From assembly GCF_002135435.1 (NCBI RefSeq), contig NZ_NEGK01000012.1, positions 19,471-83,470 of the forward strand: DNA of 64,000 bases, in the 5' to 3' direction. The position numbers and the translations under genes were made by a program. Shown here one piece after another: positions 42,742 to 50,907 of the stretch (within the stretch, counting starts at the first letter, position 1; every line of letters starts with the position of its first letter). Below the pieces are notes generated by a model, which saw nothing but the letters and a program-made list of their open reading frames with translations, was not told the DNA's origin and did not search any database. This DNA comes from Acinetobacter sp. ANC 3813 (lineage in GTDB: Bacteria; Pseudomonadota; Gammaproteobacteria; Pseudomonadales; Moraxellaceae).

Positions 42742-44763
42742 TTATTGCAGCAGCCTAGCAGCACGCTTCACGCGCTCGGCACCAGATGCAGGCTCTGACG
42801 GCGGCGGCATTAAGCCATTCTCAGTGCGCTCTTCACCATGATCATACGTTTCAGGGTCCACGGTAGACACAACATCAGCAGGCGTATAGTGCGTACCTTC
42901 AAGGAAAATAAAGGCGAATGTATCCACAATATCAGGGGATTTAATGCCCTTTGCGCTCATTTCTTTCTTAGACAGGATCTTGAACCGCGCCTGATCATCA
43001 AATGTGTACGGAATGCGCGTCAGCTGTTCCGTGGCCTTGCCTTTCAGATAAACCGTTCTGACTTTAAAGCGCCCTTGGCTGATTGCCCGTGACAGGCAGA
43101 CATAGGCTTGCGCACGCTTATTCACGTACTCTTTGCGGTTTTTGTTGCTGAAACACTGGCCGCCCCAATGCATCGGCTTGAAAAAGATGCCCAGCGACTT
43201 CAAGTTCTGGGCCAAGCCTGCGCCTGCACCGTTGGAGTCCAGCAAAATCGTGGCATTGGAATACTCAATTAAGCATTCTTGAATCTTGGCTGTTAATTGA
43301 TGTATATCATCATTGTTTTTACACAGTGGTATTTTGACGACTTCTGCACGGCGCGCGGTTTTCCCCCATTGCGTATTCCCCCAGACTTTCGCCACACAGA
43401 TAGTCGAATCATCCCGCCCGACGCCCCCGCCGACATCCACCAAGATGAAATAGCCATAGTTTGCATGATTCGTCTTATGCAGCGCTGCGCCTTTGTAGAC
43501 CTTTTCGGCCATACCGTGCGTAACCAGAAATTCGCCAGCCAGATCAGGGAACAGTCCGCGTATACGGATCATGTACTGCGGATCATCCCTTGAACCGTAC
43601 TGAATCAATGACTCAAGGATTTTGGATTCAGCGACAATTTCTGAATCCTCAGCATTCATAATAATGCTGTTCCAGACCCCGCCTGCCGCGATTGAAAGCT
43701 TATGATGCGAATCGAAAAAGAATCCTGCCGGCTTAGCTGGCTGACTTGTCATAACCATGCGGTTATTGGCATGCGTCAGTGCGCCTGTCAGCACGTCAAA
43801 AACGCCATTGTCCACGGCGCAGGCTTCATCCGCCCAGATCAGCAAGTTATCGGCATGGTTCCCCGCTAAAGCCTGCGGATTGCCCTTCGGCGCGGTCTTT
43901 GCATACACTTGCCATTCTTTTTGATGGCCTTTGATGTAAACAGTTTCACTAAGGACAGTGATATATTCCGCCATCCATGACAAGCGGCCATTTCGCATTA
44001 AGCCCACGCACGTTTCAATTTCTTTCCATACGTGCTTTCTCAGCTGCTGGATCTGCGGCGCCGTAAACATGGTGAAGCTGTTCGGGAAAAAGCATAGGTG
44101 CCATAGCGCGACCACGCCCGCAGAACGGGTTTTACCTGTATTGTGGAATACAGTACCGTCACCGCATAAAAACTTATGATTGCCGTCTACTAAGAAGCCG
44201 TAATAATCCCCCTCGCCAATGCACACCGCTTCAACAATCGGGACCGCATGATATTCCCCAGCTTTAGCGCCGTGCATTTCCAGACGGTATATGCCCCAGC
44301 GCGCTTTCTCTACTGCATTTTGAGTCACCCAGCGGCGCACGGTAATATCACGGCGCGCACCTGTTCCTAGATGCTGCAGGCATAAAATATGTGATTCATT
44401 GAATGTATGGCTTGTTCCGTCGGCATAGCTAAAGCGGTGCATGTTTTCGCGGCCGCGCGCCAAGCACTCCACTTCCCGCCATGATTTGCCGTCATCCCCC
44501 ATGAGGAAATGCGTAATATCAACATCCTCAACGGGAATAACTGAGCCATCCGCCAGCATGATCGGCGTACCCGCAGCAAAGCAGCCGTGTCCAGATGACA
44601 CAGTGGTCCTGCTGCCGTCAAAAGCAATACTGTTGAATAGCTCTTCTTGATGCATCGTGTAGTCCATCCCAAGCACTTCAATTGCAAAGCGCGGGATGTC
44701 ATAACGGTATCGCAGGCAGGCCGCCTTCCATTGTGGAAGGCTCCTTATATCCTTAAGCGCCAT
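42742..44763 (-). CDS. terL: Terminase large subunit interrupted by a mini-intein
   Basis: The frame encodes 673 residues: the terminase plus a 148-residue intein at residues 61-208. After splicing the N-terminal ATPase has SSGHGTGKTRSAG as its Walker A motif, then NLLIWADEACAV as the Walker B region. The nuclease domain has Asp443 (VDVGG), Asp509 (LLDSNG) and Asp611/Asp614 (PDIVD). The enzyme packs DNA into the head using ATP and cuts it. The intein sits inside the ATP-binding loop, so the enzyme cannot work until the intein is removed. It lies 11 bases after a small gene that could be the small subunit. Confidence 0.9.
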   Translation of the reverse strand: MALKDIRSLPQWKAACLRYRYDIPRFAIEVLGMDYTMHQEELFNSIAFDGSRTTVSSGHGCFAAGTPIMLADGSVIPVEDVDITHFLMGDDGKSWREVECLARGRENMHRFSYADGTSHTFNESHILCLQHLGTGARRDITVRRWVTQNAVEKARWGIYRLEMHGAKAGEYHAVPIVEAVCIGEGDYYGFLVDGNHKFLCGDGTVFHNTGKTRSAGVVALWHLCFFPNSFTMFTAPQIQQLRKHVWKEIETCVGLMRNGRLSWMAEYITVLSETVYIKGHQKEWQVYAKTAPKGNPQALAGNHADNLLIWADEACAVDNGVFDVLTGALTHANNRMVMTSQPAKPAGFFFDSHHKLSIAAGGVWNSIIMNAEDSEIVAESKILESLIQYGSRDDPQYMIRIRGLFPDLAGEFLVTHGMAEKVYKGAALHKTNHANYGYFILVDVGGGVGRDDSTICVAKVWGNTQWGKTARRAEVVKIPLCKNNDDIHQLTAKIQECLIEYSNATILLDSNGAGAGLAQNLKSLGIFFKPMHWGGQCFSNKNRKEYVNKRAQAYVCLSRAISQGRFKVRTVYLKGKATEQLTRIPYTFDDQARFKILSKKEMSAKGIKSPDIVDTFAFIFLEGTHYTPADVVSTVDPETYDHGEERTENGLMPPPSEPASGAERVKRAARLLQ
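44140..44583 (-). mobile_element. Mini-intein without homing endonuclease in the terminase P-loop
   Basis: 148 residues run from Cys61 to His207-Asn208, with Thr209 as the first residue after it. Block A is CFAAGTPIMLADGS and block B has the usual His (FNESHIL). Block F is YGFLVDGNHKFL and block G is VFHN before Thr. The 60-70 residues between the blocks are too few for an endonuclease, so this is a minimal splicing domain. It splits GHG from TGKT. Confidence 0.92.
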
Positions 44764-44774
44764 GCATCACCCAT

Positions 44775-45323
44775 TCACAGACAGAATGGATAATTGCAGG
44801 CATCCTCATCATCTTGGGTCGGCTCATGATCCTCTTGAATCAAGCTCAGCTGGCCCCGCATCTTCTGCGCGCCCCAGCAGATCATCAGGACCGCAATATG
44901 CCCGTTTGTGACCTCTTCACTATTCAGCTCATACACCTGTCCCGACATGTCCATTGCGCGCACTTGAACAACATGCTCAGGGTTGTATTGAGACTGAACT
45001 TCATTTTCCAAAACCAGCGCTTTCATTGCTTGGAATGAATAAAACGCCTTCACGGCTTCATCCAAGTGTTCCTTGACGTTAAAACACATATCCCACTTGC
45101 TGAAAGCTTCACCAATATCTGTGAGAATGATTGTCTGTTTCATCAGCTGCTTGATTTCAGCAACTTCCTGCGGCGTTTTGCCTTTTAATGGATTGGCCGA
45201 TGGCCGGTATGGCATGACGTCAGAAATCGTCAGCAGTCCATTTTGAGAATCGAAATCAGCAAACAGGCGCAGCGGGTCCTCTCTTGAGCCAGCGGCGCGC
45301 GCATCTAAAAATTGAACAGTCAT
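44775..45323 (-). CDS. Small protein ahead of terminase, possible small terminase subunit
   Basis: The protein has 182 residues with AAGGA ahead of its ATG. It is acidic, helical in the middle (EAVKAFYSFQAMKALVLENEV) and has an acidic tail. Position directly before the large terminase gene is usual for the small subunit, but I see no helix-turn-helix motif. A head-completion protein is an alternative. Confidence 0.4.
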   Translation of the reverse strand: MTVQFLDARAAGSREDPLRLFADFDSQNGLLTISDVMPYRPSANPLKGKTPQEVAEIKQLMKQTIILTDIGEAFSKWDMCFNVKEHLDEAVKAFYSFQAMKALVLENEVQSQYNPEHVVQVRAMDMSGQVYELNSEEVTNGHIAVLMICWGAQKMRGQLSLIQEDHEPTQDDEDACNYPFCL

Positions 45324-45333
45324 GGCGTCTTCC

Positions 45334-46194
45334 TTATTCTTTTATAATTTCATCTGTTTTTTCACCTGTGTTCAGGTCTACTTCAACATGCGTATACGTG
45401 TCTTCTGGGCGCTCTTTAAACATGTCGCCTTGAATAACAACGTCCCAGCCTTGAGGCTCTTCATCGCCGTTATTTCCGCCTCCATTCCCGCCACCGCCGC
45501 CACCGTTATTCCCGCCGCCCACAGTGCCATCAGCCTGCGTGCCGCGGCCGTCAGTAAATTCATCGCCGTATAAAGGCGGCATTCCTGCCAAAATGCGCGG
45601 TGTAACGCCGTAAAAATCAAAATCCAGCAGCCCAACGGTCAAATTTCCCTGTTCAATATCGACTGAATCAGGAAAAATGGAGTTATCCAAAATCGTTAAA
45701 GGCCATTTATGGCGGAAATCTGGCGCCAAAAAATACGACACATAAACACGGCGCTTTTCCATCAGGCGGATATAGCTGCAAAATTGAGTAGTCAAGGACG
45801 TTGCTGAATCTGGATCATTAACAACAAAGGCGAATTGAACGTGATACGCCGCAGGCTCAGTGCGCAATTTGACACGGCGCTGCAATGGGTCAGCCTTAAT
45901 CACTGTATCCAGCTCATACGGCACGCCCATCAGCTGTGATACATCTGGCGGCGCGCTGATCTCCTTTACCGCAATAATCAAAATAGGCAATTCATTTGAT
46001 TTTTTGCGGTATGAATCCAGCATCTTTTCAAACTGATCAATTAAGCGGCCCTCAGCGACCGCATAAGCAAATGTTTGCGACTTCCAGCGGCTCAGGCTTT
46101 TCGTGTCTGGCGTTATCCATTTGCGGAAGTCCAGCAAAAAATCTGCAATCGCCTCTTTAACGCACTCACGCGGGGTTAAAATACGTGTATTCAT
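45334..46194 (-). CDS. Probable head/neck structural protein
   Basis: The protein has 286 residues with AAGGGG ahead of the ATG. It has a helical N-terminus, a beta-rich middle (RRVKLRTEPAAYHVQFAFVV) and a Gly/Asn-rich flexible linker near residues 226-247, then an acidic end. Such a linker joins domains in structural proteins. It lies between the head protease/scaffold and the terminase genes, which fits a neck or tail-terminator protein. MLDS occurs near residue 60. Confidence 0.45.
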   Translation of the reverse strand: MNTRILTPRECVKEAIADFLLDFRKWITPDTKSLSRWKSQTFAYAVAEGRLIDQFEKMLDSYRKKSNELPILIIAVKEISAPPDVSQLMGVPYELDTVIKADPLQRRVKLRTEPAAYHVQFAFVVNDPDSATSLTTQFCSYIRLMEKRRVYVSYFLAPDFRHKWPLTILDNSIFPDSVDIEQGNLTVGLLDFDFYGVTPRILAGMPPLYGDEFTDGRGTQADGTVGGGNNGGGGGGNGGGNNGDEEPQGWDVVIQGDMFKERPEDTYTHVEVDLNTGEKTDEIIKE

Positions 46195-46203
46195 ATTTGC
46201 CCC

Positions 46204-47052
46204 TTAAAAGAAATTAAACCAACCAGTCGGGTTAGCGACTGGCTGGCTGACTTCTTTTTCCGCCGTATCTGGCTGCTTAACAGAATCCAAAAGCTTCACG
46301 CCTTCTTTGGCCTGATTCATATAATCATCAAAGCTCAGGGTCGGACAAAGGGCGCTGTCCAGCATTGCATTACGATTTTCCGCATGCAGGCGTAAAGTCT
46401 CGGCACGTTTGGCGCGGTCTTCAAGCAGGGCATTTTCAGCATTGATCGCCCGCATTAAATTTTCATCTGCAATATGCGCGGCGAAATTGGTTGAATAGAT
46501 GCTGTCATACATCGCCAGCAGGCTTGTTTCCATCTCCTGACGGACAATTGAGCCTGCAACACTATCCAGCATGCCATCACCAGTGTTCTGAACATAGTTC
46601 TGCTGCAGAACGTAATCCATGCCGTATGAAATCGTTGGATAGATAATATTATTGATTTTCTTATAATCATTGGCTGCGGAAAAACCGCCGATTTTGGCCT
46701 TATAGTTGCGCATGGCCTGATTGCCTTCTGGTGTATCCAGAAACTCTTGACGGTGCGTTAAATTCCCGTCCTGATCACACTTCATTTCAATCGTGCGTAC
46801 AGCTGGGCTGATACTGATTTGCTTCCCGCCCACAAATGCCGTTTCAGGCACATCCAATCCAAAAAGGACGCGCACTTGATGGCCGTAATAGCCAAGCATT
46901 GAACCTGTCGCAATCATTTCCTGCGTTTGAGGTGAATTGATTAAATCAATCCATGTTTGAATATCAACATTTGTACGGGCTACCCCTGTAAAAGTTCGGC
47001 CACGATCATTGATATTGAATGTAATTTCCCGTGTACGGCGTCCAGTAGCCAT
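46204..47052 (-). CDS. Probable head maturation protease/scaffold protein
   Basis: The start MATGRRTREI gives 282 residues. The first 130 residues include HQVRVLFGLDVPETAF and QEFLDTPEGNQAM, arranged as in phage head proteases with attached scaffold; the catalytic residues are not certain. The second half is a helical scaffold with GMLDSVAGS and AMLDSALCP, which could be self-cleavage sites. It is first in the operon that includes the terminase, with its own late promoter. Confidence 0.5.
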   Translation of the reverse strand: MATGRRTREITFNINDRGRTFTGVARTNVDIQTWIDLINSPQTQEMIATGSMLGYYGHQVRVLFGLDVPETAFVGGKQISISPAVRTIEMKCDQDGNLTHRQEFLDTPEGNQAMRNYKAKIGGFSAANDYKKINNIIYPTISYGMDYVLQQNYVQNTGDGMLDSVAGSIVRQEMETSLLAMYDSIYSTNFAAHIADENLMRAINAENALLEDRAKRAETLRLHAENRNAMLDSALCPTLSFDDYMNQAKEGVKLLDSVKQPDTAEKEVSQPVANPTGWFNFF

Positions 47053-47080
47053 AAAAAAGCCCCAAAGTTTCATTTAGGGC

Positions 47081-47121
47081 TATTTTGAGGCATAAAAAAA
47101 ACCGCCCTTTGGCGGTCTTCC
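47081..47121 (-). promoter_or_regulatory. Late promoter candidate for the head/terminase operon, with nested terminator
   Basis: On the minus strand CAGGAAGACCGCC has its GGAA at 47121 and CAAAATA starts 34 bases later. ACCGCC AAAG GGCGGT with eight T lies in the gap and ends the gene at 47127-47600. Its core matches the site at 32763-32803. Confidence 0.75.
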
Positions 47122-47126
47122 TGATT

Positions 47127-47600
47127 CTATTTCGCTGAAAATGAATAATCTTCCAATAATTCTTTAAACCCTTTTTTACTTAATTTATGCCCCTTATATT
47201 CAAGCTCACCTGACGGGTCAAGGCCATTCACAAGACTGAAATTCAGTATTTGAATTTCAAGGCTTGTCTGCTGCAATTCACCGAAGCTACAAGCAGGCAT
47301 AATTCGTGAAATTAGCATCTTGCGATAGAAATTATTTTCTAAATCCAAACAAATCAGAAGAAATACATCAATAATGGTGCGTCTTTCTAGTTCAATATAA
47401 TCTGCCAATTGATCTAAGAAATTATAAACACGCTCAATAAATTCCTTATCCGCTTGCTTAATATCTTCTAAACTATGTTCTTTATGGTGCAAAGCACGCC
47501 AATTCAAGTTGCATATATGCAGCCCAAATCCCACGTAAGCTTTTGAACGAATAGCATCAATAAATTGATCATACTGCTCTTTGGTATACGTTACATTCAT
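47127..47600 (-). CDS. Hypothetical protein, possibly a small helical regulator
   Basis: The start MNVTYTKEQ gives 157 residues, with GGAAAA ahead. The sequence is helical throughout, with a conserved-looking HHKEHSLEDIKQADKEFI stretch and many Leu. No motif was recognised. A weak late-promoter candidate and the terminator nested in the next promoter frame it as a one-gene unit. Confidence 0.5.
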   Translation of the reverse strand: MNVTYTKEQYDQFIDAIRSKAYVGFGLHICNLNWRALHHKEHSLEDIKQADKEFIERVYNFLDQLADYIELERRTIIDVFLLICLDLENNFYRKMLISRIMPACSFGELQQTSLEIQILNFSLVNGLDPSGELEYKGHKLSKKGFKELLEDYSFSAK

Positions 47601-47651
47601 TGTAATTTTCCATTTTAAAAAGTTAAGAACAAGTCGGAAGGCTTGATGAAA

Positions 47652-47692
47652 AAACATTAACGCAAAAAAAAACCGCCCTTTGGCAGTCTTCC
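47652..47692 (-). promoter_or_regulatory. Degraded late promoter copy
   Basis: AGGAAGACTGCC has its GGAA at 47692. The hairpin and T-run resemble 47081-47121, but 34 bases on the second box is AATGTTT, not CAAAATA. It may be weak or a decayed duplicate. Confidence 0.4.
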
Positions 47693-47717
47693 TAATCTTG
47701 TATTTCACGAATATTCT

Positions 47718-47746
47718 ACTAGACCAGTCTAATAGACTGGTCTAGT
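47718..47746. other. Perfect 12-bp palindrome
   Basis: ACTAGACCAGTC TAATA GACTGGTCTAGT has perfect arms and no T-run, so it looks more like a protein-binding site than a terminator. It lies between the stop of the gene at 47753 and the promoter of the gene at 47127. Confidence 0.6.
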
Positions 47747-47752
47747 TTCAGA

Positions 47753-48100
47753 TCACTCAATAACTTCTATAACGATGTCTAAATGTTTTATACCCTCATT
47801 ATGCAGGCGCTTAAGCTCCAATATATCTATAAAATCAGGAATACGATCACCCCAGCCGCTGTGTTCTGTCACTTTAGATATATACCCAGCCCCCGTACAG
47901 TCATACAAGCACTTATGCAGTTCACCAAGTTCATTAGTTTGCACAAAAAATACATTCTTTTCTACATGGCAGAACTCTACATAACTGCCTAGAAATGCAG
48001 CTGTCTCCAATACCTTTTTTACGGACTCTTTATCCGATTCACGATAAAAGCGCCGTGCATTTTCACGGGCATTTTCTATCTGCAGTTCTGTCAATATCAT
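47753..48100 (-). CDS. Hypothetical accessory protein
   Basis: The protein has 115 residues with AGGTA ahead of the ATG. It has an N-terminal helix and then strands (YVEFCHVEKNVFFVQTNELG) and looks like a small single domain. Its leader carries 17-bp repeats. No family is recognised. Confidence 0.5.
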   Translation of the reverse strand: MILTELQIENARENARRFYRESDKESVKKVLETAAFLGSYVEFCHVEKNVFFVQTNELGELHKCLYDCTGAGYISKVTEHSGWGDRIPDFIDILELKRLHNEGIKHLDIVIEVIE

Positions 48101-48112
48101 AGCTTATACCTT

Positions 48113-48146
48113 TTTATTATGAACACTATGTTCATTTGAACAACTT
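48113..48146. repeat. 17-bp repeats upstream of the gene at 47753-48100
   Basis: A half-copy at 48113-48129 and a full copy at 48130-48146, with a further degraded unit after it. Confidence 0.7.
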
Positions 48147-48153
48147 GTTTATT

Positions 48154-48630
48154 TTACGGCGCACCTGTTGAATTAACAATGTGTTCAGGTCTGAAAATTC
48201 CATCAGCACCAGCAATCATATGTATTTTAGGACCATCTGAAATCTTGGACAGCTCAACTTCAATCATGGCGCATAACCTCTCACGGTCCATCTGCTCTTC
48301 TGCTTCGGCATTCATACATGCAATGAAGGCTTTAAAGAATGCCGATGGATTTTTATAGCGCTTGCCAGATGGAATATAATTCCCTTCGGCATCGCATTCA
48401 AAGTCATAATTTGCAACTGTCATACATAGATAGTCATACGCATCCGTATAGTCCCATTCAGTGCCGTCCATATTTGTGCTGCATGTCCAGACAACGTATT
48501 CACCGTCCTCTGTGCCTATATGCTCCTCTTTTACCTCGCCATGCTTCACCAGAAGTTCAGCTGCGCGCTGGGCCAGCTTCTTAAATATGCGTGGCGGACG
48601 TGAACGCCGTATCTTTTTATGTAAATGCAT
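48154..48630 (-). CDS. Hypothetical accessory protein
   Basis: The protein has 158 residues with GGGGG ahead of the ATG. A basic start (HLHKKIRRSRPPRIFKK) is followed by an acidic, Trp-containing middle. It could bind nucleic acid by its N-terminus. No family is recognised. It is the last gene of a long row of closely packed genes that begins near 55542. Confidence 0.5.
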   Translation of the reverse strand: MHLHKKIRRSRPPRIFKKLAQRAAELLVKHGEVKEEHIGTEDGEYVVWTCSTNMDGTEWDYTDAYDYLCMTVANYDFECDAEGNYIPSGKRYKNPSAFFKAFIACMNAEAEEQMDRERLCAMIEVELSKISDGPKIHMIAGADGIFRPEHIVNSTGAP

Positions 48631-48642
48631 AATTTCCCCCAG

Positions 48643-48906
48643 TTAGACAACAATTTTGCGTTCAACATTCATGATGTCTTTTGCGTATTGCGTGGCACGG
48701 TAAATTCCGCGGCCTACAGCTTCCAAGTACCCCAATTCGATCAAATACGCCACACAGTGATAAGCTACTTTCTCATTGCCCTGTATGACATACAGGGATA
48801 GGTCCCGTGATGTAAAAGGCTGTGTAGCGTGCGTCGCATATAAAACAACATCCATATACATCAGGAAAATCTGGCCGTTATTTTTAGAGACTGTATTTTT
48901 TCTCAT
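48643..48906 (-). CDS. Small winged-helix-like protein
   Basis: The start is the ATG at 48906, which overlaps the preceding stop (ATGA); 87 residues. FTSRDLSLYVIQGNEKVAYHCVAYLIELGYLEAVG has the helix-turn-helix-wing rhythm of small DNA-binding regulators and ends in a basic tail. It may regulate the accessory block, though this is inferred from pattern only. Confidence 0.5.
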   Translation of the reverse strand: MRKNTVSKNNGQIFLMYMDVVLYATHATQPFTSRDLSLYVIQGNEKVAYHCVAYLIELGYLEAVGRGIYRATQYAKDIMNVERKIVV

Positions 48907-49247
48907 TGTCTGCGGCACTCCATAAACACCGCCAAGGCATCTGCAATTAGTTTCATCTCGTCAAAATTCTTTGCAGTTCTTATTCTTTTTTGTGCCTTAC
49001 GAATACCGCCAAAGCCCAAAATCATTTCTATTTGATCTTTGACACGGCGCAAGTCAATAATTCTGATTTCCTTTTCATTTGCGTCGCTGTAGTCCATTTG
49101 GTCCACATTAAAGTCCAAGTAAAAAAGGTTCTTTTCTATGTTGTAAATGATGAACTTTTCATTGCCTTTAATTACTTTCGGCATGCTGTCTACAATTTCA
49201 CAAACACGGGGTTTACCATATTTTTTTAAGAATCTTTTCGGCGTCAT
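48903..49247 (-). CDS. Hypothetical accessory protein
   Basis: The start MTPKRFLKKYG has GGAGG ahead and overlaps the previous stop by four bases, giving 114 residues. The first 50 are basic; the rest is helical. Nothing in it identifies a function. Confidence 0.5.
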   Translation of the reverse strand: MTPKRFLKKYGKPRVCEIVDSMPKVIKGNEKFIIYNIEKNLFYLDFNVDQMDYSDANEKEIRIIDLRRVKDQIEMILGFGGIRKAQKRIRTAKNFDEMKLIADALAVFMECRRQ

Positions 49248-49759
49248 TTGCAAGCCTCCATTGCGCCAGACATAACCAGAATTTCTTCTTTCATATCTGC
49301 CAGCATCACCAATGAATGGATATTTTCCAGCCATGCAGAATTTTCAGTCCACACCCCATCTTTGCCGCAAGTATCATGATTGATAAGATGCGATTCAGAA
49401 GGCTCAGCCTTCGCTATATCCAAATGCTCCACATCAATATTTTTGACATACTCGCGGTTTTCCAAATTGAAATACTCAGCATCTTCTGGCGCCTGCTCAA
49501 CAATGCAGACCAGATCCTTTAAGCGCTGCATATCCTCTATGTACTTTTTAAGCTTTTGCAGCTCTTCTTTCACTGTCCACGCATCCCGACTGCTGGACAG
49601 ACCAAGATCTATTAACATGCCGTGTACACGACGCATGCCGCGTTCAAAACGGTCTTTGCGCGCGATTTTCCCCTCTCCATCAAATTCAAAGTGTTCAGGC
49701 TTAAGATCAGGGTCTTTATAATCTGGATGGCGCAAATCAAATTCTGTAACTTCTTTCAT
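49244..49759 (-). CDS. Hypothetical accessory protein
   Basis: The protein has 171 residues. It is strongly charged and mainly helical with acidic segments, a short central coiled coil and a C-terminal helix. It is coupled to the next gene. It has no motif I recognise. Confidence 0.5.
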   Translation of the reverse strand: MKEVTEFDLRHPDYKDPDLKPEHFEFDGEGKIARKDRFERGMRRVHGMLIDLGLSSSRDAWTVKEELQKLKKYIEDMQRLKDLVCIVEQAPEDAEYFNLENREYVKNIDVEHLDIAKAEPSESHLINHDTCGKDGVWTENSAWLENIHSLVMLADMKEEILVMSGAMEACK

Positions 49760-49776
49760 TTTTTAAATCTCGATAG

Positions 49777-50223
49777 CTATTTTATTTTAGGCAACATCTT
49801 TACTAATTGTTTTTTTGATTTTCTCAGACATTGATCACGGCGCCGTATGGCATCCACACACTTATCGCATCGACACCCATACCTATATCCAGTTTCTGAA
49901 CCATGCTTTGTGCTGCTGCTTTTAAACTCACCATGCTTAAGAAAATATTCTTTAGCTAATTTAACCCCAGCCCCGCCAGATTTAGCGCATACATCACAAC
50001 GACACCCAGCTGCATATCCACTTACACCATGATTAAAACTCAAAAGAACACCATGCTCTTTAAAATGTTCTTTTTGTTTTTTCAAACTATTTGCCGATGC
50101 ACTTATTGCTGCATTTGTACATAAATCACATCTGCAACCGTATTGATAACCAGTACATGTTCTGTGCTTTATGCCAGCTGGCAGGCTTCCATGTTCTTTA
50201 AAGTATTGCTGACCTTTATTCAT
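49777..50223 (-). CDS. Triple CxCxxC zinc-binding repeat protein
   Basis: The protein has 148 residues built of three repeats, each with GYxxGCRCDxC (near 28, 70 and 118) after a segment of type EHGxxLxxxxxHG. Each repeat carries three closely spaced Cys and nearby His, enough for one zinc ion. Similar modules occur as DNA-binding parts beside homing endonucleases in phages, but no nuclease part is present here. A basic C-terminus (LRKSKKQLVK) supports nucleic-acid binding. AAGGA lies ahead of the ATG. Confidence 0.6.
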   Translation of the reverse strand: MNKGQQYFKEHGSLPAGIKHRTCTGYQYGCRCDLCTNAAISASANSLKKQKEHFKEHGVLLSFNHGVSGYAAGCRCDVCAKSGGAGVKLAKEYFLKHGEFKSSSTKHGSETGYRYGCRCDKCVDAIRRRDQCLRKSKKQLVKMLPKIK

Positions 50224-50233
50224 TTTTTATTCC

Positions 50234-50566
50234 TTAATATCCGACACTTTTCATGTATTCGCGGTGCGCTTTTGACGCCTTATCCACGCCTAGCCATTCC
50301 GCAAATGACAGGCCGCTATCCGCATTTAAAAATTCTTGGTAGCGCTTCTGGCCTGCAGTCAGCGGCCGAACCTTGCCCATTTCGCCGTATACCATGTGCC
50401 AAGTCGGATGCCAGTTAGAACGCACGTTTGGCTTATCTTTATCCAGATTCACCACAATATGCGCACCGCTATAACCCACAATCACACCAGCTTCACCGTC
50501 AGCAATGACACAGCGGCCGACTTCTGCATTTACGCCATAATTCTTATTGATATATTCAAAACTCAT
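50234..50566 (-). CDS. Hypothetical accessory protein with a small beta-barrel-like domain
   Basis: The start MSFEYINKN has GGAGGG ahead and overlaps the previous stop (TAATG); 110 residues. Residues 15-60 (VGRCVIADGEAGVIVGYSGAHIVVNLD) look like a KOW/SH3-type strand pattern. The second half is helical. No function is recognised. Confidence 0.5.
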   Translation of the reverse strand: MSFEYINKNYGVNAEVGRCVIADGEAGVIVGYSGAHIVVNLDKDKPNVRSNWHPTWHMVYGEMGKVRPLTAGQKRYQEFLNADSGLSFAEWLGVDKASKAHREYMKSVGY

Positions 50567-50907
50567 TAGACAACCCTCCATGAAGGGACTCTAAATACAA
50601 TCAAATAGAACATGAATGAAATATATAAAATGTCATCTAAATCTTGAGTCTGATCAAAGCCTAAACCCAAAACTAAAAGCATATTTTTATAAAGCAGTTT
50701 CGCTGCAGTAATAAAAAAAATGTCCATAAAAATCATGTGTGTATATTCCTTTACAGAATCCTTAAAAATGCGCTTTAAGGTCGAAATAACACCAACATAT
50801 AGTCCTGCATAAAGCCCGCAAACAACCAAATTTGCAAGGCCATAAACACTGACAAATGGAATGTCATAATCAGTAAACAGCCAGAAATACAGAATGAAAA
50901 TCATCAT
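50566..50907 (-). CDS. Small membrane protein
   Basis: The protein has 113 residues with about three hydrophobic segments (5-20, 25-45 and 65-90). It is coupled to the nuclease-like gene upstream by an ATGA overlap. It may be a superinfection-exclusion or host-membrane factor; no family is recognised. Confidence 0.5.
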   Translation of the reverse strand: MMIFILYFWLFTDYDIPFVSVYGLANLVVCGLYAGLYVGVISTLKRIFKDSVKEYTHMIFMDIFFITAAKLLYKNMLLVLGLGFDQTQDLDDILYISFMFYLIVFRVPSWRVV

